From Pseudoclavibacter chungangensis (GTDB taxonomy: Bacteria > Actinomycetota > Actinomycetes > Actinomycetales > Microbacteriaceae), in NCBI RefSeq assembly GCF_013410545.1, contig NZ_JACCFV010000001.1, positions 3,906,001-3,970,000 of the forward strand: a stretch of 64,000 nt of DNA. The letters are read 5' to 3'. The notes beneath the pieces are model-generated. The model had not been told where the DNA came from, did not search any database, and worked only from the letters and a program-made list of their open reading frames with translations. Of this stretch, positions 1-9,179 are shown piece by piece. Both the position numbers and the translations under genes were made by a program. Within the stretch, counting starts at the first letter, position 1; every line of letters starts with the position of its first letter.

Positions 1-2
1 CC

Positions 3-740
3 GGCGTCTTCGCCGATGTGCGCGTCCGGCAGGCGTTCCAACTCGGCATCGACCTCGACGCCGCCGTGCAGGCCGCGTTCGGTGGTGGTCTCGAGCGGCC
101 CTGGAGCATCCTCAGCCCCACCACGCCCAACGCGTACGACCCCGCCGTCGAGGGCACGTGGGCGCACGACCCGGCCCGCGCCGAAGCCCTCCTCGACGAG
201 GCCGGCTGGACCGAGCGCGACGCCGAGGGGTACCGCGTGAAGGACGGGCAGCGGCTGCACATCGACTGGCTCAAGTGGATCGACGGCAACGAGGACAAGG
301 TCGCGCTCGTCAACTTCCTCATCGAGGACCTCAAGCAGATCGGCATCGAACTCGTCTACGAGGAGACCGACGCCTACGCCGACCGTTGGCGCGTCGACGG
401 CGTCAACGTCTACGACTGGGACATCACCGACTGGAGCTTCTCGTCGATCTCCGCCGACGGCGCCCTGCGTAGCCACCTCTCCACCGAGGGGTTCCAGAAC
501 GCGAGCCGCGTCGCGGACCCCGAGATCGACCGGCTCCTCGACGAGGCCGTCGCGACGACCGACCCCGCGGAGCAGGCCGCGATCTACGCGAAGATCCAGG
601 AGTGGAACGTGCAGAACGTCGCGATCGTGCCGCTGTTCCCGCTCCAGACCGCGGTCGTCATGGCCCCGAGCGTGCAGGGGGTGCAGTTCGACAGCTTCGG
701 ACGCCCCGACTTCCAGGGCGCCTGGATCACCTCGGCATGA
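3..740 (+). CDS. Peptide-type ABC transporter substrate-binding protein, C-terminal part
   Basis: The open frame runs in from the left edge, so the N-terminus and signal peptide are missing; about 245 codons remain. The segment begins with the FADVRVRQAF motif typical of SBP_bac_5 (DppA/OppA/NikA) proteins, followed by an AIDLD-like helix and the C-terminal lobe ending in a PLFPLQ-type strand. The family captures peptides, nickel or related solutes outside the membrane and hands them to a DppB/DppC permease pair, and both are encoded next. Which solute it binds cannot be read. A 43-base gap separates it from the permease gene, consistent with one operon. Confidence 0.85.
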   Translation, partial: GVFADVRVRQAFQLGIDLDAAVQAAFGGGLERPWSILSPTTPNAYDPAVEGTWAHDPARAEALLDEAGWTERDAEGYRVKDGQRLHIDWLKWIDGNEDKVALVNFLIEDLKQIGIELVYEETDAYADRWRVDGVNVYDWDITDWSFSSISADGALRSHLSTEGFQNASRVADPEIDRLLDEAVATTDPAEQAAIYAKIQEWNVQNVAIVPLFPLQTAVVMAPSVQGVQFDSFGRPDFQGAWITSA

Positions 741-783
741 CGTCGCACGCGTCGCGCCCCTCGGCGACACTCCCGTCGGTCGG

Positions 784-1782
784 GTGAGGGACGTGTGGGT
801 CGTCCGGGCACTCGGCCGCTGGATCTCGCAGGGTGCGCTCGTCATGTGGGGCGCGGTCACGCTCGCGTTCCTCCTGCTGAAGGCCGTGCCGGGCGACCCC
901 GTCGACACGATCCTCGGTACCTCCGCGTCGGTTCCGGCCGAGACGCGGCAGGCGCTGCGGACGGACCTCGGGCTCGACCTGCCGCTGTGGCAGCAGTACC
1001 TCGCGGCGCTCGTCCGCCCCCTCACGGGTGACTTCGGGGTGTCGTATCGCGCGCGCCGCCCCGTGCTCGATCTGCTCGCCTCCCACGCCCTCCCCACGCT
1101 GTGGCTCACGCTGGCTGCGCTCGCCCTCGCCCTCGGCCTCGCGTACCTGCTTGCCGCCGTCACGCGGCGGGGCGTGTCGCGTCGCGTGGCCGACGTCGTC
1201 GAGCTCGTCGCGATCTCGAGCCCGACGTTCTGGATCGCGCTCGCGCTCGCACAGTGGTTCGCCTACCGCCTGAAGTGGCTGCCCGTGACTGGCGGCAACG
1301 AGGCGACACGGCTCATCCTGCCCGCGATCGCCCTCGCGATTCCGATGGCCGGGTACTTCGCGCAGCTCCTGCGCGACGGGCTCGACCGCGCCGAGCGGGA
1401 ACCGTTCGCCGAGACCGCCCGGGCCCGCGGGCTCAGTCGAGGCGGCCTGTTCGCGCGGCACACGCTCCGGCACTCGAGCGCGAGCCTGCTCACCGTCGTC
1501 GCGTTCAGCCTCGGCGGCCTGCTCGGCGGCACGGTGCTCGTCGAGAACGTGTTCGCGCGGCAGGGGCTCGGGCGCGTGACGCTCGACGCGATCATCAACC
1601 GCGACCTGCCCGTCGTGCTCGCCGTCACGATGCTCTCCGCACTCGTGTTCGTCGTCGTCAACGCGCTCGTCGACCTCATCGCGATGTTCGTCGATCCACG
1701 CCTGCGGACGATCGAGGGGCGGCGGCGCTCCGTCCGCGAGGCGGCCGAGACCGTCGACCCCGTGCGGACGGCAGCGGCATGA
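784..1782 (+). CDS. ABC transporter permease, DppB-like
   Basis: 332 aa with about six hydrophobic segments. The N-terminal helix leads into the KAVPGDP motif diagnostic of DppB/OppB permeases, and the EAA loop is visible around ETARARGLSRGGLFARHTLRHS. It starts with GTG. The stop overlaps the start of the next permease (ATGA), so the two are translationally coupled. The product is the first inner-membrane subunit of the peptide-type importer whose binding protein lies upstream. Family assignment is firm; the substrate is unknown. Confidence 0.9.
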   Translation: MRDVWVVRALGRWISQGALVMWGAVTLAFLLLKAVPGDPVDTILGTSASVPAETRQALRTDLGLDLPLWQQYLAALVRPLTGDFGVSYRARRPVLDLLASHALPTLWLTLAALALALGLAYLLAAVTRRGVSRRVADVVELVAISSPTFWIALALAQWFAYRLKWLPVTGGNEATRLILPAIALAIPMAGYFAQLLRDGLDRAEREPFAETARARGLSRGGLFARHTLRHSSASLLTVVAFSLGGLLGGTVLVENVFARQGLGRVTLDAIINRDLPVVLAVTMLSALVFVVVNALVDLIAMFVDPRLRTIEGRRRSVREAAETVDPVRTAAA

Positions 1783-2729
1783 GCGGCACGAACGGCGTGA
1801 ACAGCGCGAACGGCGCGAACGGCGCGAACGAGGGCACGCGAACCGGTTCGGCGCGAGCGAACGACGGTCCGGATGCGGGCACGACGGGGACGAAACGTCC
1901 GGGACCACCGGCACGTCGTTCGCGCATCCGGCCCGCCGATCTCGGCCTGTGGCTGTGCATCGCGTTCCTCGCCCTCGTACTCACGGCGGTGCTCGCGCCC
2001 TCCCTGCTCGCCCCGGGCGACCCGATCGCGGCCGACAGCGGTGCCGTGTTGCTCGCACCGAGCGCCGACCATCCGCTCGGCACCGACGCTTCGGGCCGTG
2101 ACGTCTACACACGGATCGTGCACGGGGCGCGCGCCTCGCTCGTCGTCGGGGTCACCGCGACCCTCGCGGCGCTCGTCGTCGGTCTCTGCATCGGCCTGAT
2201 CGCGGGCGCACGACCCGTCGACACGGTCATCGCCCGGGGGACCGACGTGCTCCTCGCCTTCCCGTCGCTGCTCGTCGCGCTCGCGATCGTCGCCGTGTTC
2301 GGTGCGGGCATCCAACAGGTGACGCTCGGCATCGCGATCGGCATGATCCCCCTCTACGTGCGCATGGGACGCGTACAGGCGAAGCTCGTGCGCCGCTCCG
2401 GCTACATGACCGCCGCGCGCGTGCTCGGTGTGCCCGCGTGGCGCGCCGCGCTCGTCCACATGCTGCCGAACATGGCGGGCCCGCTCGTGCTCATGGCCAT
2501 GATCGGCTTCGGGAGCGCCGTCTCGGCGGCCGCGGGCCTCAGCTTCCTCGGACTCGGGCTGCAACCGCCCGAACCCGAATGGGGACTCATCATCGGCGAG
2601 GGTCGCAACCGGCTCGCCGACGCGTGGTGGGTGAGCACGTTCGCGGGCCTCGCGCTCATCGCGACCGTCGTCGCCGTCACGGTCGTCGGACGGCGCCTGC
2701 AATTGCGCTGGGACAGGGGGCGATCGTGA
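1779..2729 (+). CDS. ABC transporter permease, DppC-like
   Basis: 316 aa. After an unusual Asn/Gly/Ala-rich stretch (residues ~4-20, built from repeated NGAN-type units) comes the DppC-type core: a first transmembrane helix, the HPLGTDASGRDVYTRI motif that characterises DppC/OppC permeases, and an EAA loop near TAARVLGVPAWRA. The start ATG overlaps the upstream stop, and the end overlaps the GTG of the ATPase gene (GTGA), so the three genes are tightly coupled. It is the second membrane subunit of the importer. The low-complexity N-terminus is not conserved in the family and is probably a disordered cytoplasmic tail. Confidence 0.9.
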   Translation: MSGTNGVNSANGANGANEGTRTGSARANDGPDAGTTGTKRPGPPARRSRIRPADLGLWLCIAFLALVLTAVLAPSLLAPGDPIAADSGAVLLAPSADHPLGTDASGRDVYTRIVHGARASLVVGVTATLAALVVGLCIGLIAGARPVDTVIARGTDVLLAFPSLLVALAIVAVFGAGIQQVTLGIAIGMIPLYVRMGRVQAKLVRRSGYMTAARVLGVPAWRAALVHMLPNMAGPLVLMAMIGFGSAVSAAAGLSFLGLGLQPPEPEWGLIIGEGRNRLADAWWVSTFAGLALIATVVAVTVVGRRLQLRWDRGRS

Positions 2730-4414
2730 TCGAGATCGACGGACTGACGATCCGGTTCGGGCGACGGACGGTCGTCGAGGACATCGGGTTCACGTTGGAG
2801 CCGGGCCGGTGCGTCGCGCTCGTCGGGGAATCGGGCGCGGGCAAGAGCCTGAGCGCGCGCGCCGCGATCGGGCTCGTGCCCGAGGAGGCGACGGTGCACG
2901 CGACGACCCTGCGCATCGGCGACCGCGAGCTGCGTGCTGCCGACGACCGCGCCTGGCAGCACGTCCGCGGACGCACCGTCGCGCTCGTCACGCAGGACTC
3001 GCAGAACGCCCTCGACCCGCTCCGGCGGGTGGGGGACGAGATCGCCGAGCCGCTGCGCATCCACGAGCCCGGCCTCACGGTCGACGAACGTCGCGAACGC
3101 GTCCTCGAACTCATGACGCGCGTCGGCATCCCCGCACCCGGGACGCGTGCGCTGCAGTTCCCCGGCGAACTCTCCGGCGGCCTGCGCCAGCGCGCCCTCA
3201 TCGCCTCGGCGCTCGCGGCGGAGCCGAGCTTCATCATCGCCGACGAGCCCACGACCGCGCTCGACACGATCACGCGACGCCTCGTCCTCGACCTCCTCGC
3301 CGCACGTAAGCGGGAGGGGATCGGTCTGCTCGTCGTCAGCCACGACCTCGGCGTCGTCGCGGAGCTCGCCGACGAGGTGCTCGTGCTGCGCGACGGTCGC
3401 GTCGTCGAACGCGGTGCGGCCGACGACGTCCTCCGCGCGCCCGCCCACGAGGAGACGCGCGCACTCCTCGCCGCGGTACCCGACGGCAGGCGCATCACGG
3501 TCCACGACGTCGCCGATGCGGTGGACGACCCCGCGTCCGGGGCCGACGACACGACGTCCGACACCGAGCCGGTGCTCGTCGCCCGCGGCCTGCGCAAGGG
3601 CTACGCGCTCCCCGGCGGCGGGGCGGTCGACGCGGTCGCCGACGTCTACCTCGAACTGCGGCGCGGCACGACCCTCGGCGTCGTCGGCGAGTCCGGCTCG
3701 GGCAAGAGCACGCTCGCCCGCCTGCTGCTCGCGATCGAGGAGCCCGACGCGGGCACCGTCCACCTCGGTGGCGAGCCCTGGCTCGGCCGGCTCGGTGCGG
3801 CGGACGTCGGCACCGCGACGTCCGGGCGCGGTCAGGGGAGGGGCCGCGTGCGTGCCGTGCGGGAGCGCGATCGGCACCGACGGCGCGGTGCGATCCAGCT
3901 CGTTCAGCAGGACGCGTTCGGCAGCTTCGACCCGCGCTGGACGGTGCGTCGGATCGTGCGCGAGTCACCCGCGCGCCCGGACGATCGGCGCATCGACGAG
4001 CTGCTCCGGCTCGTCGATCTCGATCCCGCGCTCGGCTCGCGACGGCCCTGGCAACTGTCGGGCGGGCAGCGCCAGCGCGTCGCGATCGCGCGCGCCATCG
4101 CCTCGGACCCGAGCGTGCTCGTCGCCGACGAACCCGTCTCGGCGCTCGACGCGACGGTTCAGCGCACCGTGCTGGAGCTGTTCGTCCGACTCCGGGAGCG
4201 TCTCGGCGTGGCGATCGTGTTCATCAGCCACGACCTCGGCGTCGTCGAGTCGATCAGCGACGAGATCCTCGTCATGCAGGACGGCGAGGTCGTCGAGCGT
4301 GGCCCCGTCGATCGCGTCGTCGGCGCGCCGGAGCACGAGTTCACCCGTCGGCTGCTCGCCGCTCGCTCGACCGAGCTCGGCGTTCCCTCCCGCGTGTGCG
4401 TTCCGGGGGAGTGA
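2726..4414 (+). CDS. ABC transporter ATP-binding protein with two ATPase domains (DppD-DppF fusion)
   Basis: 562 aa carrying two complete nucleotide-binding domains. Domain 1 has Walker A GESGAGKS (34-41), signature LSGGLRQR and Walker B IIADEPTTALD. Domain 2 has Walker A GESGSGKS (~321-328), signature LSGGQRQR and Walker B VADEPVSALD. Domain 2 carries a basic insertion (about 30 residues, Arg/Gly-rich) between Walker A and the Q-loop. The GTG start at 2726 overlaps the permease stop. One polypeptide supplies both ATPase sites of the importer. Its last 74 bases overlap the convergent EamA gene. Confidence 0.9.
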   Translation: MIEIDGLTIRFGRRTVVEDIGFTLEPGRCVALVGESGAGKSLSARAAIGLVPEEATVHATTLRIGDRELRAADDRAWQHVRGRTVALVTQDSQNALDPLRRVGDEIAEPLRIHEPGLTVDERRERVLELMTRVGIPAPGTRALQFPGELSGGLRQRALIASALAAEPSFIIADEPTTALDTITRRLVLDLLAARKREGIGLLVVSHDLGVVAELADEVLVLRDGRVVERGAADDVLRAPAHEETRALLAAVPDGRRITVHDVADAVDDPASGADDTTSDTEPVLVARGLRKGYALPGGGAVDAVADVYLELRRGTTLGVVGESGSGKSTLARLLLAIEEPDAGTVHLGGEPWLGRLGAADVGTATSGRGQGRGRVRAVRERDRHRRRGAIQLVQQDAFGSFDPRWTVRRIVRESPARPDDRRIDELLRLVDLDPALGSRRPWQLSGGQRQRVAIARAIASDPSVLVADEPVSALDATVQRTVLELFVRLRERLGVAIVFISHDLGVVESISDEILVMQDGEVVERGPVDRVVGAPEHEFTRRLLAARSTELGVPSRVCVPGE

Positions 4415-5453
4415 CCGGCGCCCTGCCGCTCGGGGGAGCGGGGCCCGTCGGAATCGTGAGGGTCGAGTGAGTCGGCGGCGATGACGTCGGCGGGGACGAG
4501 CCCGCCCCCGGCCCGTCGGCGATGCGGCGGTCGACGGCCTCGTCCGCCGATGTCGCGGCGCGCGAGCCCGGCAGGGGCACCACGAGCACGACGAGCGCGA
4601 GGCCGATCACGGCGAGGCCGATCCACGCGACGGGCGCGAGTCGCTCCCCGACGACCGCGACGGCGAGGACCGTCGCGACGGCCGGCTCGGTCAGCGTGAT
4701 CGTCGTGGCCGTGCTCGCGGGGACGCGCGTGAGGCCGAAGCCGAACAGGAGGTAGCCGCAGAACATCGGCACGAGCGCCATGTATCCGGCGACGAGCAGG
4801 AAGTCGCGCGAGCCGACGAGCGGCGCGGCCGTGATGCACAGCACCGGCACGAGCAGCGCGCCGCCCGCGCCGAACACGGCCCCCATCGCCGCGGCACGAC
4901 CCGCGCCCGCCGCGAGGAGGCGACGCACGCACCACGAGTAGCCCGCGTAGGTGATGCCCGCGACGAGCCCGAGCCCGATGCCGAGCAGGGTCGTGCCGGC
5001 GGCCGCCTCGGCGGGGTCGCGCAGTTTCGCGATGCACAGCAGGCCGCTGCCCACGATGCCGAGGGCGGCGGCGATCGTCCAGCGGCGCCCGAGCCTGCGT
5101 CGGTCGAGGAACCGTTCGAGCAATCCGGAGGCGAGCGGAGCGGAGGCGAGTGAGACGACCGAGCCGATCGCGACACCGGCCGCGGCCATCGACGCGTAGA
5201 ACGCGAGCGGGTAGACGGCGACACCGAGCGCCCCGATGAGCACCGTCGCCGCGTTCGCCCGCAGGACGTCGCGCGACGCGCGGAGCGCCGGGATCGCGAC
5301 GAGCGCCTGCAGCAGGCCGCCGATGCCGAGTGCCGCGGCACCGATCGCGAGCGGCCCCGCGTCCGGTGCGAACGTGGCCGCGGTGCCCGTCGTCCCCCAC
5401 AGCACGGACGTGACCAGGATCGCACCGGTGCCGACGAGGGCACCCCGCGTCAC
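4341..5453 (-). CDS. EamA/DMT-family transporter
   Basis: 370 aa with about ten hydrophobic helices arranged as two EamA repeats, the drug/metabolite transporter architecture; the N-terminus has the SVLWGTTGTAA motif seen in RhaT/EamA permeases. It starts with GTG four bases inside the end of the upstream TetR gene, so the pair is an operon. The C-terminal ~60 residues are Pro/Arg/Ser-rich, and the end of the gene overlaps the convergent ABC ATPase gene, so the true stop may have been extended by mutation. Likely an exporter of a small metabolite controlled by the adjacent TetR; substrate unknown. Confidence 0.85.
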   Translation of the reverse strand: MTRGALVGTGAILVTSVLWGTTGTAATFAPDAGPLAIGAAALGIGGLLQALVAIPALRASRDVLRANAATVLIGALGVAVYPLAFYASMAAAGVAIGSVVSLASAPLASGLLERFLDRRRLGRRWTIAAALGIVGSGLLCIAKLRDPAEAAAGTTLLGIGLGLVAGITYAGYSWCVRRLLAAGAGRAAAMGAVFGAGGALLVPVLCITAAPLVGSRDFLLVAGYMALVPMFCGYLLFGFGLTRVPASTATTITLTEPAVATVLAVAVVGERLAPVAWIGLAVIGLALVVLVVPLPGSRAATSADEAVDRRIADGPGAGSSPPTSSPPTHSTLTIPTGPAPPSGRAPVTPPERTRGRERRARSSERRAADG

Positions 5454-6016
5454 GAGGCGTCCAGGACGGTCACCGCGAGGCGTCGTGCCGATTCGAGCCG
5501 ACGCGGATCGCCCTCCAGCCCGGCGCGCTCAACCGCCCCCTCCAGCAGGAGGGCGAGGTGCTCGGCGGTCGCCGCCGCGTCGTCCACCGCTGCCTCGTGG
5601 AGGTGCGAGGCGAGGATCGACTCGACCTCCTCCTTGTGGCGTCGCACCGCACGCCTGCCCGCGCTTCCCGTCGATAGCTCGGCCGCGGCGTTCAGCAGGC
5701 CGCACCCGCGGAAGCCGCCCGATGCGGCGGCGTGATCGAGGTACGCGTCGAACACGGCGAGCACGCTGGCGGTGGGGGTGGCGGCGCCCGCGAGGCGCGC
5801 GCGGTACAGCGCGAGCCACTCCTCGTGCCGGCGGTCGAGGTAGGCCGAGACGAGTTCGTCCTTCGAGGCGAAGTTGTTGTAGAGGCTCATCTTCGCGACA
5901 CCGGCCTCGCGCGTGATCGTGTCGATGCCCGTCGCGTGGATGCCGCGCTCGTAGAACAAGCGGGCCGCGGCGACGAGGAGGCGCTCGCGGGCGGACGTCG
6001 TACCGGGCGTCGTCAT
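5450..6016 (-). CDS. TetR/AcrR-family transcriptional regulator
   Basis: 188 aa. The N-terminal helix-turn-helix is clear: RERLLVAAARLFYERG, then GIDTITREAGVAKMSLYNNFASKDEL, the standard TetR DNA-binding domain (residues ~9-55). The C-terminal helical ligand domain resembles TetR_C regulators of efflux genes. It is the first gene of a two-gene operon with the EamA transporter (4-base overlap). A perfect inverted repeat lies about 52 bases upstream of the start, next to a good -10 box, so autoregulation is likely. Confidence 0.9.
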   Translation of the reverse strand: MTTPGTTSARERLLVAAARLFYERGIHATGIDTITREAGVAKMSLYNNFASKDELVSAYLDRRHEEWLALYRARLAGAATPTASVLAVFDAYLDHAAASGGFRGCGLLNAAAELSTGSAGRRAVRRHKEEVESILASHLHEAAVDDAAATAEHLALLLEGAVERAGLEGDPRRLESARRLAVTVLDAS

Positions 6017-6062
6017 GTTCGGTCCCGTCCGTCCCGTGAGGCTGTTTCGATGCTCGCGCCCG

Positions 6063-6085
6063 ATATTAGGTAGATCAGTCTACCT
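6063..6085 (-). promoter_or_regulatory. Promoter and putative TetR operator for the tetR-eamA pair
   Basis: A perfect inverted repeat, AGGTAGA-TCAG-TCTACCT, occupies 6068-6085. On the minus strand it is followed directly by TAATAT (6063-6068), a near-consensus -10 box. The repeat would sit across the spacer/-35 region, the classic place for a TetR repressor to block its own promoter. Assigning the operator to the adjacent TetR protein is inferred from position. Confidence 0.7.
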
Positions 6086-6219
6086 CGACGGCGAAGCGTC
6101 AGGTGCGGTGCGGCGAACGCTACGACAGCCTCCGCCTCGCGGCGGTCCCACGACGAACGCCGCACGGGAGCGGACGCCCGCTCGGCGTCCGCTCCCGTTC
6201 GGAGCGGAGTGTGCGGTGG

Positions 6220-6801
6220 TCAGGCTTCCCGGTGGCCGACGTGCAGCACGAGGTGCGCGTGGAACGCCTGGAGCGCCGAACGCAGGAAGTCGCGCGTCGC
6301 TTCGTTCGTGATCTCACCCTCGTCGTTGATGAGCCCGTCCGTGTAGCGCAGGAACACCTCGGGCTGCGCGAGCTGCGGCGAGGCGAGGAAGAACAGCGGC
6401 GAGCGCAGGTGCTGCTGCGCGAGTGCGGTGCCGATCGAGCCGCGCGACGTCCCGACGACGTAACTCGGCTTGCCGCCCATGGGGGCATCGGTCTTCGGGC
6501 GGCTGACCCAGTCGATCGCGTTCTTCAGTACGCCCGGCACCGAGCGGTTGTACTCCGTGGTGACGAACAGGATGCCGTCGGCGGCCGCGATTCGCTCACG
6601 GAACTCGGTCGCGGCGGCGGGGTAGCTCGCGCCCTCCTCCTCGTAGTCGCGGTTGTAGAACGGCAGGGGCTCGATCGGGATCTCCCGCAGCTCGAGCCCC
6701 ACCTCGGGCCCGAGCTTCTCGAGCGCGAGCGCGAGGCGACGGTTGATCGAGGTCTTGGAGATGCTGCCGACGACGGTTCCGACGGCAAAGGTTTCGGGCA
6801 T
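6220..6801 (-). CDS. NADPH-dependent FMN reductase
   Basis: 193 aa flavodoxin-like protein. The phosphate-binding loop GSISKTSINR lies near the N-terminus, and the family motif TEYNRSVPGVLKNAIDW is present. Such enzymes reduce FMN, quinones, azo dyes or chromate using NAD(P)H. An upstream in-frame ATG (6819) exists, but the ATG at 6801 is preceded by AAGGA at correct spacing and fits the family's N-terminus, so 6801 is preferred. It lies 61 bases downstream of the MFS gene on the same strand and may share its transcript. Confidence 0.88.
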   Translation of the reverse strand: MPETFAVGTVVGSISKTSINRRLALALEKLGPEVGLELREIPIEPLPFYNRDYEEEGASYPAAATEFRERIAAADGILFVTTEYNRSVPGVLKNAIDWVSRPKTDAPMGGKPSYVVGTSRGSIGTALAQQHLRSPLFFLASPQLAQPEVFLRYTDGLINDEGEITNEATRDFLRSALQAFHAHLVLHVGHREA

Positions 6802-6862
6802 GGGGTTCCTTCCGGACATGGGTGTGGACCTGGTGCTGGAGCGAGGGGGCGCGCGGGCGGGA

Positions 6863-8092
6863 TCAACCGCGGTCGCGGGAGAACCGGCCGAGGAACGGCA
6901 GCGCGAGGAGTGTGGCGACGCCGATCGCGCCGGCGCACAAGAGGCCCGTGGTCGTGAGGGAGAGCACCTGCGTGAGGAGTCCGGCCGTGACGATCGGCAC
7001 GGAGATCGCGACGTAGGCGACGAGGAAGAACGAGGTCGTCGCCTCCGTCCGCGACTCGGCGGGCGTGCGCGAGGTGACGGCCCGCATGCCGCCCATGAAG
7101 AGACTGCCCTGGCCGATGCCCGCGAGGACGGCCGCCGCGATGAGCACCCACAGGAGCGAGGTGAGCAGCGCGGTCGCCATGAGCGCCATGCCGATCACGA
7201 GCGAGATGCAGCCGATCGTGATGAGCGTGCGCTCGCTGCGCGAGCGGAACAGGATCTGTGCGGTCGCGGAGGCGCCGAACAGGAGGAACGCGACGAATCC
7301 GATCGTGGCGGGGTCGTGCACGTCGAGCAGTTCGGTCATGAACGCCGGCACGATCGACGTGTAGATGCCGCACGACGCGAAGCCCGTGAGTGCGCCGATC
7401 GCCGATGCCCGGAAGACGGGGCGTGCCTCGCGGGGAACGCGGGGCAGCCGGACGACGGGCGCGTCGGGGCGCCGCTCGATCGTCTCGCGCACGACGAACA
7501 TCGCGAGGCCCGCGATCACGAGCAGCCCCGCGTGCACGATGTACGGCGTGCGCAGGGGTGTCGCCGCCGTCGCCGCGAGGACGCCCGCGAGCAGCACGCC
7601 GAGGCCGAGCCCGCCGATGTTCGCGGCCGTCGCGAGCGCGGAGGCGAGCATCGTGCGGCCCTTCGGGGCGTTCTCCATGACCGCGGCCGTGCCGGTCGCG
7701 GTGAAGATCCCCGCGGAGACACCCGAGACGATGCGGGCGACGTAGAGCACCCACATGGCGTCCGCCGTGATGAACAGGATCGCCGAGAGGAGCGAGACGA
7801 CGACCCCCGCGACGAGCACCGGGCGCCGCCCGAACCGGTTGGAGGCCTGCCCGAACAGCACGAGCGCGCCGATGACGCCGACCGCGTAGACGGCGAACAG
7901 GATCGTCGTCGTGAGGCTGCCGAAGTGATACTGCGCCTCGTAGGCCGGGTACAGGGGCGTCGGGAGTGTCGTGCCCATCATGACCGTCGTGAAGGCGTAC
8001 GTCACGGCCGCGAGCGACCAGCCGCTCGGTGCCCGACGATTCATCGGCCCGGTCGCCCCGCTCGTTCCGGTGGAGTCCGGCGTGCGCGTCAT
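6863..8092 (-). CDS. MFS transporter
   Basis: 409 aa with about twelve hydrophobic segments. The MFS A-like motif GQASNRFGRRPVL lies between helices 2 and 3, and the overall pattern fits a drug/small-molecule exporter of the major facilitator superfamily. No strong Shine-Dalgarno is seen before either ATG at 8092 or the in-frame ATG at 8044, so the first ~16 residues are uncertain. The FMN reductase gene follows on the same strand, and the broken LysR gene reads the same way from upstream. Substrate cannot be predicted. Confidence 0.87.
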   Translation of the reverse strand: MTRTPDSTGTSGATGPMNRRAPSGWSLAAVTYAFTTVMMGTTLPTPLYPAYEAQYHFGSLTTTILFAVYAVGVIGALVLFGQASNRFGRRPVLVAGVVVSLLSAILFITADAMWVLYVARIVSGVSAGIFTATGTAAVMENAPKGRTMLASALATAANIGGLGLGVLLAGVLAATAATPLRTPYIVHAGLLVIAGLAMFVVRETIERRPDAPVVRLPRVPREARPVFRASAIGALTGFASCGIYTSIVPAFMTELLDVHDPATIGFVAFLLFGASATAQILFRSRSERTLITIGCISLVIGMALMATALLTSLLWVLIAAAVLAGIGQGSLFMGGMRAVTSRTPAESRTEATTSFFLVAYVAISVPIVTAGLLTQVLSLTTTGLLCAGAIGVATLLALPFLGRFSRDRG

Positions 8093-8146
8093 CGAGGATC
8101 GACCGGACGGGGGACTCGGGGTGTGGACGCGGAACTCACCCGTTCA

Positions 8147-9113
8147 TCATTCGGGATCCGCCGTGCGCCGTCCAACATCGCTTCGCGTTCGCTGCGATCG
8201 CGAGCCGCGATCGTTCGCGCCGACGCGTGCCTCGACGAGTTCGACGAACGCGGATGCCGCGGCCGAGCGGCGACCGGGTGCCGACACGAGGCCCGACGGA
8301 TGCACGGCCTGTGCGTCGGTCAGGTGTCGGATCGCGCGTCCGGGCCGTCCGACGGGTGCCATGCGCGCGCCGCGGCGAGCGGGGCGACGGTCACGCCCAG
8401 CCCGCGCGCGGCGAGGCGCATCATGTCCGGGATCTGGCTGAGTTCGAACGCGCGATCGGGGGTCACCCCGGCGCGCGCGAACGCCGCCTCGACGCGCCTC
8501 CGGATGCCCGAGCCCGGCGCGAAGTGCACGAACGGGCCAGCGGCCGCGACGTCGCGAGCGCTTCCGGGTCGGTGCCGTCGAGCACACCGTCCGCCGCGGT
8601 GACCGCGACGAGCGGTTCGACCGCGAGCGGGACGTAGTCGAGGTCGGCGGGCACCTCGTCGTGCGCGAGCCCGACGATGGCGAGGTCGAGATCGCCGGAC
8701 GCGACCCGCGCGGTCATGACCTCGGACGGCGCGTCCGTGACGTGCAGTTCGATGCCGGGGTGGGCGTCCCTGAACGTGCCGAGGAGGTCCACGATGTCGA
8801 ACACGGGTGTCGGGGTCTGCAGCAGGCCGATGAGGAGTGTGCCGCGTTCGAGCCCGGCGAGCGCGTCCATCTCGGCGCGGATCCGCTCCGTCCGCCTGAG
8901 CAGGTCGCGGGCGAGCGGTACGAGCGCGGTGCCCGCCTCGGTGAGCGTCACAGAGCGCGAGGTCCGGTGGAAGAGGCGGACGCCGAGGTCGCGTTCGAGG
9001 AGCGAGATCTGCTGGCTCAGCGCCGATTGCGCGAGGTGGATGCGCGCGGCCGCGCGCGTGAAGTTGCGGGTCTCGGCGACCTCGAGGAAAGAGCGGAAGA
9101 GGCGAAGGTCCAT
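8147..9113 (-). pseudogene. LysR-family transcriptional regulator, broken by two frameshifts
   Basis: The N-terminal 180 codons are a textbook LysR helix-turn-helix and hinge (MDLRLFRSFLEVAETRNFT, then QSALSQQISLLE). Around 8535-8550 the frame is lost: downstream, GPFVHFAPGSG continues in another frame. Near 8360-8365, inside a GC-alternating run, it shifts again, and the LysR C-terminus (RPGRAIRHLTDAQAVHPSGL) ends at 8147. Both changes look like one-base losses. Restoring them gives about 322 aa, the normal LysR length. This is either genuine inactivation or sequencing error. It may once have regulated the MFS/FMN-reductase genes downstream. Confidence 0.85.
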
Positions 9114-9179
9114 GGGGTCCGGTTCCGGAGACGGTCGATGCGGCCGGGGTGGGCACTCGCCGCCACGCCTCGGGGTGCG

